Shown: piece after piece, positions 28,329-38,345 of the stretch
How the letters are laid out: each line of letters opens with the position of its first letter
How positions within the stretch are numbered: position 1 is the stretch's first letter
Assembly (NCBI GenBank): GCA_023397505.1
Contig: JAEWUC010000008.1
Location: 62,001-126,000 of the forward strand
Direction of reading: 5' to 3'
DNA length: 64,000 nucleotides
Source of the DNA: Bacteroidota bacterium
Lineage (GTDB): Bacteria > Bacteroidota > Ignavibacteria > Ignavibacteriales > Melioribacteraceae
Made by a program: the position numbers and the translations under genes
Notes under the pieces: generated by a model
Seen by the model: the letters and a program-made list of their open reading frames with translations, nothing else
Database searches by the model: none
Told to the model about the DNA's origin: nothing

Positions 28329-29483
28329 ATGAAAATCTCTCAAGCCGTTATTTTTTTCGGAATAGTATCCATTATCTATGGAATTATAAACTATTACATT
28401 ACAAAAAGAGTGATGTCGGTAATTCCGGAATCTTACAAAACCGCAACGCTCGCAATTTTAATTTTTGTTATTGCTTCTTTTATAGTAGGAAGAATACTTG
28501 AAAATTTTTGGATTTCTTATTTAAGCGATGTTCTTGTATGGATTGGTTCTTTCTGGATTGCAATTATGTTTTACACTTTAATGTGGCTTGTTTTAATAGA
28601 CATCTTCAGAGTTGTAAATCATTTCTTCCCATTTTTTCCTTCGATAGTTAAAACAAATCCCGAAAATATTAAAAGAACATTGGCGCTTATAATTTCGATT
28701 TTTGTTTTTATCGTTATTGCCGCCGGATTTATAAACACAAAAATTATCAATGTACGCAAATACCATCTTGCCATAAACAAAGAAGCGGGCAGCTTAAAAT
28801 CATTAAACATTGTTATGGCTTCGGATCTGCATCTCGGAACAATCTACGGAAAACAATTCGCTTACAAACTTGCATGGATGATTAACGAACTTAAACCGGA
28901 TATTATTTTGCTCGCGGGCGATATTATAGATGAAGATATCGAACCCGTGCTAGCTGATAATGTTGGCGATGCATTATTAAAATTAAATGCTAAATATGGT
29001 ATTTATGGAATTACAGGCAACCATGAATATATCGGCGGGGTTAAGGAAGCTGTGGATTATTTAACGGCTCATAATGTTAAAATGCTTCGCGATACATCTG
29101 TTTTAATCGACAATTCATTCTATGTTGTTGGAAGAGAAGATCGTGCAATAAAACAATTTTCTGAATCTAAAAGAAAACCTTTAAACGAAATTGTGCGGGA
29201 TATTGATTTTACAAAACCCGTAATTATGATGGATCATCAGCCGTTCAATCTTGAACAGGCCCAGCAAAACGGAATTGATCTCCAGCTTTCCGGGCACACG
29301 CATAACGGACAATTATGGCCGGCAAATTATATTGTTGATAAAATTTACGAAGTTGCGTGGGGCTATAAATTAATTAACAAAACACATTATTATGTTTCGT
29401 GCGGCGTTGGCGGATGGGGCCCCCCGGTTAGAACAGGCAGCAGACCAGAAATTGTAAATATTAAACTGCGTTTTGCTGAATAG
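28329..29483 (+). CDS. Membrane-anchored metallophosphoesterase (calcineurin-like)
   Basis: The first 150 residues contain four or five membrane helices. The C-terminal domain (about 155-380) has all the calcineurin-like metal-ligand motifs: MASDLHLG, LAGDIIDED, GNHEYIGG, MDHQP and LSGHTHNGQLWP. The layout matches the YaeI/YkuE-type membrane phosphoesterases, some of which act on lipid substrates such as UDP-diacylglucosamine. Whether this enzyme does so cannot be told. It ends 3 bp from the stop of the convergent M64 gene. Confidence 0.92.
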   Translation: MKISQAVIFFGIVSIIYGIINYYITKRVMSVIPESYKTATLAILIFVIASFIVGRILENFWISYLSDVLVWIGSFWIAIMFYTLMWLVLIDIFRVVNHFFPFFPSIVKTNPENIKRTLALIISIFVFIVIAAGFINTKIINVRKYHLAINKEAGSLKSLNIVMASDLHLGTIYGKQFAYKLAWMINELKPDIILLAGDIIDEDIEPVLADNVGDALLKLNAKYGIYGITGNHEYIGGVKEAVDYLTAHNVKMLRDTSVLIDNSFYVVGREDRAIKQFSESKRKPLNEIVRDIDFTKPVIMMDHQPFNLEQAQQNGIDLQLSGHTHNGQLWPANYIVDKIYEVAWGYKLINKTHYYVSCGVGGWGPPVRTGSRPEIVNIKLRFAE

Positions 29484-29486
29484 TTT

Positions 29487-30950
29487 TTACTTAATTAAAA
29501 TCATTTTCTTTGTTTCAGAAAAATTTCCGGCAGTTATTCTGAAAAAATAAATTCCACTTGAAAGCCCATAGCGGCTGGTTGAAAATCGATAGCTGTAATG
29601 ACCAGCCTGCTTATATTCATTTACCAGTATAGCAGCTTCATTTCCCAAAACATCGTAAACTTTTAAAGATACATATTCCGCCGTAGGTAATTTGTAGCTT
29701 ATTACAGTTTCAGGATTAAACGGATTTGGATAATTCTGTTCAAGAGTAAAATCTTTCGGAATTTTTAATTCGTCTTCAATGCCGGTTGGGGTTTCAACTT
29801 TTACAATCCATTCTGCTCTTCCCGTTAAAAAGTTATAAGGATCATTACGCACAAAACTTGTTGAATGTTTTGAGATCGCCGAAAGTCTATACATTCCTGT
29901 TTCCAACTCGGCGCCGTTTAATATAATTGTGTTTGTATTCGAGGCAATAATATTCTCACCCCAAACCCATTCATATTCAGTACTTCCATTATTGTTTAGC
30001 GGAATAGTATTCACCGAAAAATCTAATGTTGAATTCGTATATAAGATAACGGTGTCTTCCTGCGGAGAATATTCATCAACTAAATTGATAAAATTAAAAA
30101 TCGTTTTTACATGCTGTTCTTTACAAACCTCGCAGAACGGTTGATACAGCTCTTTCATTTTACAATTGTATTTTGGCCTGTACATTCCTTTTGATTGATA
30201 AAAAGCGCCTTCAAACAATCCCACAACATTTGAATAATCCGGATGATTTGGCGTTGGTATTTGAGTGGTTTCATCGATCCATACTTTCCAAGGAATTGAA
30301 TCGCGGTGAGTACGCCAGGTATAATTTACGCCTTCAAACCTTCCGGGATATAAATTACCATAATCATATTCATCGCCGAGTTGTGCAAAACTATGCCCCG
30401 CTTCGTGAATTGCAATTTCAGAACTTTGAACATTTGTTGAGAATACCGAAATCCATCCTCCCGATCCGCCGTACCAATGATGATTAACCACCATAAACAC
30501 CATATCAAAATCGGGAAAGTTGTTAATCAACACCGGATATATTTTACTGCTTGAGTCCGCAACGATGAGGCGATGAATACCGTTTCTATCGAACGATGTT
30601 CCGAAATAAGTTTTATTAATAAACACACTGTCTTTCAAACCATAACAATCAGGGGCGGTTCCGGGGTGGCTTGCCCCGGATTCTAAGGATGGAACTTCGA
30701 TCGCGTAAACATTAAATAGGTTTTTGTATTCTTTATACGGGCTTTCATCAAATATTTTAGTCGTAGTATTTTCAACATCTCTTATATATTTACTTATCTC
30801 TTCCGCGCGGTAGCCATCACCAAGAAAAACAATGTTAATTCTATTCTCGCGGGGCCCGTTTTGCATAATAGTTCTTACGGGGAATGTTTGTGCGGTTAAA
30901 GTGCTGAAAATAAAAGACATCACCACTAAAAACTTTACTGCTTTATTCAT
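29487..30950 (-). CDS. Secreted M64 (IgA-peptidase-like) metallopeptidase with T9SS tail
   Basis: The 487-residue protein starts with a signal peptide (ending near FSTLTAQ). The peptidase M64 domain (about 22-300) has NIVFLGDGYRAEEISKY, typical of the family, and the zinc motif EIAIHEAGHSFAQLGDEYDY (His182, Glu183, His186). An Ig-like segment (about 300-390) and a type IX sorting domain (about 405-487) follow. The latter has the LEQNYPNPFNPETVISYKLP box, KVYDVLGNEAAILV and a GIYFFRI..KKMILIK end. It is thus probably exported by Sec, then by T9SS to the cell surface. The next gene upstream is 2 bp away. Confidence 0.92.
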   Translation of the reverse strand: MNKAVKFLVVMSFIFSTLTAQTFPVRTIMQNGPRENRINIVFLGDGYRAEEISKYIRDVENTTTKIFDESPYKEYKNLFNVYAIEVPSLESGASHPGTAPDCYGLKDSVFINKTYFGTSFDRNGIHRLIVADSSSKIYPVLINNFPDFDMVFMVVNHHWYGGSGGWISVFSTNVQSSEIAIHEAGHSFAQLGDEYDYGNLYPGRFEGVNYTWRTHRDSIPWKVWIDETTQIPTPNHPDYSNVVGLFEGAFYQSKGMYRPKYNCKMKELYQPFCEVCKEQHVKTIFNFINLVDEYSPQEDTVILYTNSTLDFSVNTIPLNNNGSTEYEWVWGENIIASNTNTIILNGAELETGMYRLSAISKHSTSFVRNDPYNFLTGRAEWIVKVETPTGIEDELKIPKDFTLEQNYPNPFNPETVISYKLPTAEYVSLKVYDVLGNEAAILVNEYKQAGHYSYRFSTSRYGLSSGIYFFRITAGNFSETKKMILIK

Positions 30951-30952
30951 TA

Positions 30953-31423
30953 TTAATCTTTCTTAATCTCTGCATGGTTAATTAAGAATTCAAATTTATT
31001 TCTTGAAGAACTTTGTGCTGTCTTATTTAGTTTATCTTCCGCGTTGGTTTTATAAATTACTAATTTATTAACTGCTTCATTGTAAGGTAATCTTATAAAG
31101 AATATTTTATTGTCGCTTTGAACCGTTGTTGATTTAATTTCTCCATTTTCACCGGCGTATTCATAAACGGTTTTAGTAGGATCATTAATTGTGCTCGTAT
31201 AAAGCAATTCCTTTTCTTTTGTAAGCGCCTCAAAGTAAAGATCTTGTTCAATCTTATTTGTTTGTTTTCCGGTTTTTAGTTTTCCACCTGTGGTTTTCAT
31301 GTTAATTATTTTCGGTTTGCCATTCACATACTCGAATTCAACAAATAGAATTCTATCGTTTTTAAACTGGGCATTTGTATTAATAAAAAGTATAATAGAT
31401 AACGTCGCAACAATTGTTTTCAT
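30953..31423 (-). CDS. Small secreted protein of unknown function
   Basis: From the ATG at 31423 the protein is 156 residues: a signal peptide (MKTIVATLSIILFINTNAQ) and a mature part rich in Lys, Thr and Asn with beta-strand-like segments. A longer reading from an ATG at 31444 is possible, but GAAAGG lies just before the 31423 start and favours it. I do not recognise a family. It sits between the S8 and M64 peptidase genes with gaps of 17 and 2 bp, so the three are surely cotranscribed. There is no sorting tail, so it is probably periplasmic. A role as an inhibitor or helper of the peptidases is speculation. Confidence 0.65.
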   Translation of the reverse strand: MKTIVATLSIILFINTNAQFKNDRILFVEFEYVNGKPKIINMKTTGGKLKTGKQTNKIEQDLYFEALTKEKELLYTSTINDPTKTVYEYAGENGEIKSTTVQSDNKIFFIRLPYNEAVNKLVIYKTNAEDKLNKTAQSSSRNKFEFLINHAEIKKD

Positions 31424-31440
31424 CGCTGGCCTTTCAAATA

Positions 31441-34299
31441 TCATTTCATAAAAATCATTTTCTTAGTTTGATTAAAACTTCCGCTTGATAGTCTATAAAA
31501 ATAAACGCCGCTTGATAATTCCATATTTTTCATTCCGAATTCGATTTTATAATTACCTGCTTGTTTAAATTCATCAACGAGAACGGCTACTTCTCTTCCC
31601 AGAAGATCATAAACTTTTAACGACACATAACCGGCTTCGGGTATTTTATAACCGATTACCGTTTCGGGATTAAACGGATTTGGATAGTTCTGATATAAAA
31701 TAAATTCTTTGGGAATTTCTTCGATTTCGTCTTCAACGCTTGTTAAACCGCCCTGCCATTTAATTCTGCTTTGGCGAACAGCCGCACGAACTTCTTCGCG
31801 GTCTTCGCCGCAAGCCAAGGTAAAAGCAATATCAATCGTTTGGCCTGAATTAATATTAAAAGGTCCCCCGCTTATTACGTATGAAATATCTGCCGGACCT
31901 ATTTTTGTTTTTTTAATTCCGCCGGAAATAGCAATCCATTTTTCCGAATCAACAAATCCATCACTGCTGTTTGGCGAAACTTCAAGAGTAGTGCTGTCCT
32001 GGTTAATTGCATAAAAGCCGTGATTGTCGTGGGAAATTAATGCCGCCCCGATAAATGTATTCTGAGGTGAGCCGTCAAGATCATATGCAAATCCGAAATT
32101 ATCATCAAAATCGTAATCAACCATATCGTCAAGATATCCTGGGTTGTCTAATGGAATATCAAAATCAAAATAATATCCGGCAAAAAAATTATTTATATCT
32201 GCCTGTGTGGTGTTTTCCAGCTTGGTTCTTAATATTATGTAATTTCTATTATTAGGTTCTGTAAAACTATAAGTCATCATTGTTGTTTTAATGCCGAGCT
32301 TTTCATTGCCTGCGCCGTCATCGTTGAAAACCGCAACGCCTGCTTGATTTAATGTAGAACCAATGTTGTTTATTTTTACAGGTATAAGAGTGTTAAAATC
32401 AGTGCTTTGGGTTTCGATTTTTCTTGCCGCGTCCATTAACCTTGTTGGCCCTGTTCCATACATAAACGCGCCTTCAAACAAAACGCTTTCTTGATCTTTG
32501 TATTTTAGCCCGACGCCTTCAGTATTGTCGTAATAATCATTAAAACCCAGCGCGCCCTTACTTGTTACGGAAAGAGTTATATCGTTATTGTTGTGATTAT
32601 CGTAAGTTGGATTTACACGAGCGCTAATCCATTGATAATCCGAATAACCATCGGCGGTAAAACGCAGCATAAAGTTTACTGTGTGGTTATAAAGTCCGTT
32701 CGGCTCAACATAAAATCTTAACCCGCTTGTATTAACTTCACTTTGCAATGTTTTTAACGACGGAATAAGAAAAACAGAATCAATTATTGTAACAGCAGGG
32801 TCTTCACACTCAAGAGTAACTTTTAAATTAGAAATGTCATTTAAATAATTTGTGAATTTGATTTGAATCGCCGCGCTTTCACCAAACTCCAACAAACCGT
32901 TTCCGTTCCCTTCTTCAACAAAATTTATGTTTGATGCTCTAATTGAAAAAATATTTGTCTCGCTTAATGCACGCGCCGCATTGATTCTTCCCCGCCCGAG
33001 TTTATACTTAATTTCGTCGGAAGGATTAGCATTATACGTTTCAATATAATCTGCCGTTGCTCGAATTCTTTCTGCAATTTGAAGAGGTTCATATTTTGGG
33101 AACTTAGAAAATACCAGCCCTGCCAAGCCGGCAACCAATGGAGAAGAAGTTGAAGATCCGCTTGCAGAAAAGTATGCGGGCGACAGTCCCGAATAAGTCG
33201 ACCATGTCGATAAAATTGAAGTGCCCGGCGCCATTACATCTATTGATGTTCCGTAATTTGCTTGTGTGTGTTTTGTGTCGTCAAGATTCAGCCAGCCGAC
33301 GGTAAGCACACCGTTGTAGCTTGCTGGATAAAATAAATCTGTTGTACCTTCGTTACCTGCAGCGGCAACAACGAGCGAACCTTTAGATATTGCATAGTTA
33401 ATAATTTCCTGTTCATAATTTGAGAATCCGTAACCGCCCCAACTGCAATTAATTACTTTTGCGCCTCTGTCGGCGGCATACTTAATTCCTTCAAAACCAT
33501 AAACAATAAACGGCCTGCCGTTTTCATCCCGCCTATCATTCCGCGCGGTTTTAACGGGAAGAATACTGCAATTATATCCTATCGATGCAATGCCGGTAAT
33601 GTTATTTGTTACTGCAGCGGCCAAACCTGCAACGAGTGTTCCGTGATAACCATTAAAAAAAACTGCTTGATCTTCACGCGGATCATTATCGGGCGTACCA
33701 TTCATTCCGCCAAAATCCCAGCCCCTTATATCATTTGGATAATTTGCGTCGGGCGTACTGTTTGTAAATATATTTGCGCTTAAATCGGGATGAGTCCAAT
33801 CAACGCCGCTGTCAACAATTGCTATTACAATACTGCTGTCGCCGGTTGTAATATTCCAAGCTTCCTGCGCTTTAATTCTTTCAAGATAATTTTGCTGGTT
33901 TTTAACAAAAAGGGTATCGTTCGGCGGGTCGATAACAACTTGCCTGACATATTTTGGTTCTGCCCATTCAATACTTTTTAAGCGTGAGATTTTTTTCGCA
34001 GCATTAAACGTGTTTGTGCCGGTCTCAAGTGTAAGTGTAATAATCCTTTTTAAACTCTCGCTTCCCTTTTTCAAAGAAGTATTATTCTCATTAAAATTTT
34101 GTTCTGCATTTACAATCTTAATGTCTTTTACGTTTTTATTAATTGACTCAATTACCCGACTTTCTTCTGATTCGTAATCCGGCTTTAATTTTATTACTAC
34201 TTTATTTGAAAGAATGTACGAGTTCTCTTTTTTTATTACATCGTCTTGTGCGTAGAGAAAAGATACGCATATCAAATATGTTAATAGAAGCTTTTTCAA
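31441..34299 (-). CDS. Secreted subtilisin-like (S8) peptidase with T9SS tail
   Basis: The 952-residue protein has a signal peptide, an inhibitor-like propeptide (about 25-125), and an S8 domain (about 140-445) with the triad Asp163 (IAIVDSGVDWTHPDLS), His219 (GYHGTLVAGLAAA) and Ser383 (SASGSSTSSPLVAGLAGL). The Ser motif reads GSS instead of the usual GTS. A long beta-rich region follows (about 450-860), and a T9SS sorting domain (about 870-952) with YQNYPNPFNPETVIGYKIPE. It is predicted to be a surface or secreted endopeptidase. The upstream 128 bp contain the M1 terminator, so it likely has its own promoter. Confidence 0.94.
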   Translation of the reverse strand: MKKLLLTYLICVSFLYAQDDVIKKENSYILSNKVVIKLKPDYESEESRVIESINKNVKDIKIVNAEQNFNENNTSLKKGSESLKRIITLTLETGTNTFNAAKKISRLKSIEWAEPKYVRQVVIDPPNDTLFVKNQQNYLERIKAQEAWNITTGDSSIVIAIVDSGVDWTHPDLSANIFTNSTPDANYPNDIRGWDFGGMNGTPDNDPREDQAVFFNGYHGTLVAGLAAAVTNNITGIASIGYNCSILPVKTARNDRRDENGRPFIVYGFEGIKYAADRGAKVINCSWGGYGFSNYEQEIINYAISKGSLVVAAAGNEGTTDLFYPASYNGVLTVGWLNLDDTKHTQANYGTSIDVMAPGTSILSTWSTYSGLSPAYFSASGSSTSSPLVAGLAGLVFSKFPKYEPLQIAERIRATADYIETYNANPSDEIKYKLGRGRINAARALSETNIFSIRASNINFVEEGNGNGLLEFGESAAIQIKFTNYLNDISNLKVTLECEDPAVTIIDSVFLIPSLKTLQSEVNTSGLRFYVEPNGLYNHTVNFMLRFTADGYSDYQWISARVNPTYDNHNNNDITLSVTSKGALGFNDYYDNTEGVGLKYKDQESVLFEGAFMYGTGPTRLMDAARKIETQSTDFNTLIPVKINNIGSTLNQAGVAVFNDDGAGNEKLGIKTTMMTYSFTEPNNRNYIILRTKLENTTQADINNFFAGYYFDFDIPLDNPGYLDDMVDYDFDDNFGFAYDLDGSPQNTFIGAALISHDNHGFYAINQDSTTLEVSPNSSDGFVDSEKWIAISGGIKKTKIGPADISYVISGGPFNINSGQTIDIAFTLACGEDREEVRAAVRQSRIKWQGGLTSVEDEIEEIPKEFILYQNYPNPFNPETVIGYKIPEAGYVSLKVYDLLGREVAVLVDEFKQAGNYKIEFGMKNMELSSGVYFYRLSSGSFNQTKKMIFMK

Positions 34300-34382
34300 T
34301 ATTAATTCTGTAAAATTTGTGGGGCAAGTTTATTAAGAAGAGACGTAATTAACAATGCTTAAAAGCATGCTTGTATATATAA

Positions 34383-34409
34383 AAAAAGCCGGTTTTATCC
34401 CGGCTTTTT
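34383..34409 (-). terminator. Rho-independent terminator after the M1 gene
   Basis: On the minus strand a 10-bp stem AAAAAGCCGG / CCGGCTTTTT with a 7-base loop is followed by a T tract, 19 bp beyond the stop of the M1 peptidase gene at 34428. Confidence 0.9.
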
Positions 34410-34427
34410 CATTGATAAGAATCTTAC

Positions 34428-36335
34428 TTATTTCATTTCATAAATATTGTTTTGGGAATTCACATCTGGTCCAAGTAATGTCATAATTTCCGCTTTTTTA
34501 ATTTTTTTATTTTCATCGCCATTAATTGAATATTCTTTCTCGCCGTGTTTCCAAATGGCTGCCGTTTTATGAATAACTTCCTCTGAATTATCTTCGTACA
34601 TAATTTTTATATCAACGGGAATGGGATAACTTCCGATTCTTTCGACTATAATTTCATTGCCGGATTTAATTTCTTTTATAGAGACATCCGGATATCCGCG
34701 TTCAAAAAACCACGGTTTCCAAAACCAAGATAAATCTTCACCGGAAACATTATCGAATGTAAAAAAGAAATCGTATGGAATCGGATGTTTACCGTTCCAT
34801 CTATTCATGTATTCGCGTAAACATTTTCCGAATAAGTTATCGCCAAGAAAATCTTTTAAAATTAAATACGCAATACCGGGCTGTTGATAAAACATTACAC
34901 CCGCCCCGCTTGTTGTTGCGGAATGTGAAGGTGTAACCAACGGCATCATGTATTCGTTGCCAAGATGGCGGTTGAGCGCTTTAATTGTTCCCGGCAATTC
35001 GTCTTCGTCCGGCGTTAATCTTTTAACCAAATCAAAAGTTAAAAACACCGCCCATCCTTCATCCATCCATGCGTATTTTCTTTCGTTAGTACCCATATAA
35101 AACGGAAAATATGTGTGCGACATTTCATGAACGGTTACGCCTACATGTCCACCGCGGGTGTGATATGTTCCGTCGTTGCACATCATCGGGGACTCCATAC
35201 CGCCGCCCCAATTTTGTTCGCCGTTAAAAATAGTAATCTTGGGATAAGGGAATGGTATGCCCGGCCATTCGAAAGAAAAATATTTTAACGAAAGTTGCGC
35301 TATACTTGGAGTTTCTTCATCAAGTTTTCTGCCCGGCGGATTAGCGGCATCTGTAAAAACTCTTCTTCCGGTTTTATTATCAACCACGGCACTCGTTCCG
35401 CTCCATAAATAATTTTTTGCCATGCCGAACGTAAAATCGGGAACGTTTTCCGCTTTAAAATGCCATACGTGTTTTTCCTTTTTGATAAACACGGCATTAT
35501 TTTTATAATCTTCTCCATCAACAATTTTAATTGTTGAATCGGAAGACTGTGCTTTTAAATATCTTTCCAAAATTTCCGGCTGTATAATTTCTTTAAGATT
35601 TTGAATCAGCCCGGTAGCCCAAATTAAATAATCGCCCGGCGCTGTAAGTTCAACATCAAAATTTCCAACATTGTTATAAAATTCAACTTGTCCGCCGTAT
35701 TCTTGTTCATCCCACCCGTCGATATCGTCGTAAACGGAAATTTGCGGATACCAATACGCGAAGAAAAATGTTGAGTCAGTGTATGCCCCCATTCTTATTC
35801 TTGTTTCTTTGGGAATAGGCGGTTGTTGCCATTCAATCTCAATTTTAGCGGAAGAGCCCGGCGCAATTTTATGCGGGAATTTTGTTATAAAAAGATTTGT
35901 TGATGACCTTCTTACGCCATTATCTTTAGATTTAAAATCTACGCCAACACCGTTGATTATTATTGTGTCTAATTTTATTCCATCGGTTACATCGGACGGG
36001 TGTACGGCAAAATTCCTGCCGCTGCCTTTTTTCATATTATCATGGTATAAGCGAAACACAAAAGAATTTAATGTGTCGGAACTATTGTTATAATAAGTAA
36101 TCGTTTCTTTTCCTTTAAGTTTACGAGTCGCCGGAAAAATTTCTGCTTTAATTTTATAGTCGGAAGAATTAACCCAGTATTTCTCGCCTGGTTTGCCGTC
36201 GAACGATCTAGTTCCTTTTTCATAAGATTTCAAAACATTACGCGGAACATAAAGTGAGGATTGCGCCTGCAGTGTTGTTAAAAAGAACAACAATGTTATC
36301 GTGATCTGCAAATAAGAATAGTTCTTGTTTTTCAT
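34428..36335 (-). CDS. M1-family metallopeptidase, paralogue A
   Basis: The 635-residue protein has a signal peptide (to about residue 24, LQAQ), an N-terminal beta domain (AEIFPATRKLKGKETITYYN) and the M1 catalytic domain. Zinc ligands are in TVHEMSHTYFPFYMG (His403, Glu404, His407) and MDEGWAVF (Glu426). GGGMESPMMCND is the usual substrate-binding G-x-M-E-N-like loop. M1 enzymes are mostly aminopeptidases. No T9SS tail is present, so it is probably periplasmic or outer-membrane-associated. It is closely similar to the next gene upstream, only 19 bp away, so the pair looks like a tandem duplication. Confidence 0.92.
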   Translation of the reverse strand: MKNKNYSYLQITITLLFFLTTLQAQSSLYVPRNVLKSYEKGTRSFDGKPGEKYWVNSSDYKIKAEIFPATRKLKGKETITYYNNSSDTLNSFVFRLYHDNMKKGSGRNFAVHPSDVTDGIKLDTIIINGVGVDFKSKDNGVRRSSTNLFITKFPHKIAPGSSAKIEIEWQQPPIPKETRIRMGAYTDSTFFFAYWYPQISVYDDIDGWDEQEYGGQVEFYNNVGNFDVELTAPGDYLIWATGLIQNLKEIIQPEILERYLKAQSSDSTIKIVDGEDYKNNAVFIKKEKHVWHFKAENVPDFTFGMAKNYLWSGTSAVVDNKTGRRVFTDAANPPGRKLDEETPSIAQLSLKYFSFEWPGIPFPYPKITIFNGEQNWGGGMESPMMCNDGTYHTRGGHVGVTVHEMSHTYFPFYMGTNERKYAWMDEGWAVFLTFDLVKRLTPDEDELPGTIKALNRHLGNEYMMPLVTPSHSATTSGAGVMFYQQPGIAYLILKDFLGDNLFGKCLREYMNRWNGKHPIPYDFFFTFDNVSGEDLSWFWKPWFFERGYPDVSIKEIKSGNEIIVERIGSYPIPVDIKIMYEDNSEEVIHKTAAIWKHGEKEYSINGDENKKIKKAEIMTLLGPDVNSQNNIYEMK

Positions 36336-36354
36336 TTCACCCCTTATTGAGTAT

Positions 36355-38244
36355 TTAGAATTTTGCAGTATTATTTGAAGGATTCGTGTCTGGAATTTGA
36401 GATGTTCCCAATTCCATTTTAGTAACTTTTTTTTGTGTAGGAAAATTAAAATCTATTACACTGCCCGAATTTTTCCATACTGAGGAAGTTTTATCAAAAA
36501 TTATTTCTTCCGTGCCGTCGTTGTACCGTGCTTTTAAAATTACAGGTAATGGTAATCCGCCTAAATTGTTTATTCTACATTTTATTCTTCCTGCTTTCTG
36601 CTCCACGTTTTCAATTGAGAGATCCGGGTATTTGTTTTCAAAGAACCAAGGTTTCCAGTACCAACTTAAATCTTCGCCGACAACTTCGTTAAAAGCGAAA
36701 AAGAAATCATACGGGGTTGGATGTTTTCCACTCCATCTCGTCATAAATTCTATTAGTGCTTCTTTAAATAATTTATCTCCGAGGAATCCTCGAAGAAAAT
36801 CAAATGCTGCGCCGGGCCTTCTATATGATGCTGTTCTGTACGAAGCTCCCGTTAGCAGATGAGATGGGACCATCGGCGGGATGTCCGTATCTCTCCCCGC
36901 AAATTCCGAATAGCTTTTTGCATTACGCGAACGCGGGTCGTAACCGGGCGCGTTTTCCGTTTGGAAATCAAAAGGAATCATGGTCGCTAATCCTTCATCC
37001 ATCCATGCATATTTTCTTTCGTTTATTCCCATATAAAAAGGGAAATAGGTGTGAAAAATCTCGTGTGATGTTAAGTGAACTGTTCCCTGTACATCGGGCA
37101 CGGCCGAATCGTTACACATCATCGGGAATTCCATTCCTCCCTGTCCGTGAAATACAGTCATTACCGGATATGGGTATGAAACACCGGGTAAATGTGTTGA
37201 AAAACTTTTTATTGATTTGCGGGCCACGTCTGCAACAGTTGAATAGTCCTTCGTAGCTTTATTATATGCTGCAGAAATTAAAGCTCTTCTCCCGGTTTTT
37301 TCATCAACAACAAGACTCGATGCGTCCCACAAATAATGATCGCTTACTGCGAAAACAAAGTCCGGAACGGATTCTGCTTTAATTTTATAACAAAGATTCT
37401 CATTGTTTGTTGTTATTGTTCCATTCTCTAAATCTGTTAACTCAACAACATTTACAATTTGGTCTGATGATAACGCGCTGTTATATTTTTCTAAAATGCT
37501 TTTGGAATAAACTTCTTCGGGATTTTGCAACACCCCTGTTGACCACAATAAAAATTTTTTAGGTACCGAGATCTCAACATCATAATTATTAAAGTCGTTG
37601 TAAGTTTCTGTATGACCAGTATAATTTTGCGTGTCCCAACCATCGATATCGTCGTAAACAGCAACCTGAGGATACCAGTACGCAACGAAAAATGAAGTGC
37701 TGTCGTAAGCGCCCATTCTAATTGGAAATTGATTTGGTATTATAAAACTCCATTCTATTTTCAGATCAATATTTTCTTTTGGATTTAATACCTTATCGAG
37801 CGGTATGAAAAGATTCGTTCCCTCGCGTCTTGGCGATAATTTTTCGTTGTTAAATTTTAATGCTTTGCCGCCGATTGAAATATTTTTTATTTCTGTTCCG
37901 TCCGTAAGCGCTTCCGGATTTATTGGAAAATCTCTTTGATTCCCTTTTCCATAAATATCCTGATATAGTTTTATTACTATTTGTTTTAGGGTATCGGGAC
38001 TGTTATTAAAATATGTTATTGTTTCTTCGCCTGAAAGTATCCGTGTCTTAGGATTTAGTTCGGCTTTAATTTTATAGTCAGAATGGTTTTGCCAATAAGA
38101 TTCTCCCGGTTTACCGTCGAACGAACGTGTTTTGTTTTTATAGGCTGTATGAAAATTTATGGGCAAGTTGTAAGTAGAATTTTGCGGGTAGTAATTCGAA
38201 ACAAATATTATAGTTATAAAAATAGGTAGGAAAATATTTTTCAT
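36355..38244 (-). CDS. M1-family metallopeptidase, paralogue B
   Basis: This is the sister of the gene at 34428, 629 residues with the same order of parts. It has a signal peptide and a shared N-terminal motif SFDGKPGESYWQNHSDYKIK. Zinc ligands are LTSHEIFHTYFPFYMG (His394, Glu395, His398) and MDEGLA (Glu417), and the loop GGMEFPMMCND is also present. Zinc ligands are intact in both copies, so both should be active. The substrate-facing regions differ (for example RNAKSYSEFAGRDTDIPPM here), which suggests different specificities. No sorting tail is seen. The 5' flank contains the stem-loop at 38346. Confidence 0.92.
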   Translation of the reverse strand: MKNIFLPIFITIIFVSNYYPQNSTYNLPINFHTAYKNKTRSFDGKPGESYWQNHSDYKIKAELNPKTRILSGEETITYFNNSPDTLKQIVIKLYQDIYGKGNQRDFPINPEALTDGTEIKNISIGGKALKFNNEKLSPRREGTNLFIPLDKVLNPKENIDLKIEWSFIIPNQFPIRMGAYDSTSFFVAYWYPQVAVYDDIDGWDTQNYTGHTETYNDFNNYDVEISVPKKFLLWSTGVLQNPEEVYSKSILEKYNSALSSDQIVNVVELTDLENGTITTNNENLCYKIKAESVPDFVFAVSDHYLWDASSLVVDEKTGRRALISAAYNKATKDYSTVADVARKSIKSFSTHLPGVSYPYPVMTVFHGQGGMEFPMMCNDSAVPDVQGTVHLTSHEIFHTYFPFYMGINERKYAWMDEGLATMIPFDFQTENAPGYDPRSRNAKSYSEFAGRDTDIPPMVPSHLLTGASYRTASYRRPGAAFDFLRGFLGDKLFKEALIEFMTRWSGKHPTPYDFFFAFNEVVGEDLSWYWKPWFFENKYPDLSIENVEQKAGRIKCRINNLGGLPLPVILKARYNDGTEEIIFDKTSSVWKNSGSVIDFNFPTQKKVTKMELGTSQIPDTNPSNNTAKF

Positions 38245-38345
38245 TGTTTTATCGCTTGATCTGTTTGGAATGGAATCAAAAATAAATTAAAGGCGTGTTT
38301 TATACAAATTATTTTATTTCAATAATTGTTGTACCCCGCTTATAA

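Noticed and set aside
36804..37256. 150-codon plus-strand ORF
   Set aside because: It is antisense to the M1 peptidase, has no ribosome site or family pattern, and its composition is that of a shadow frame.
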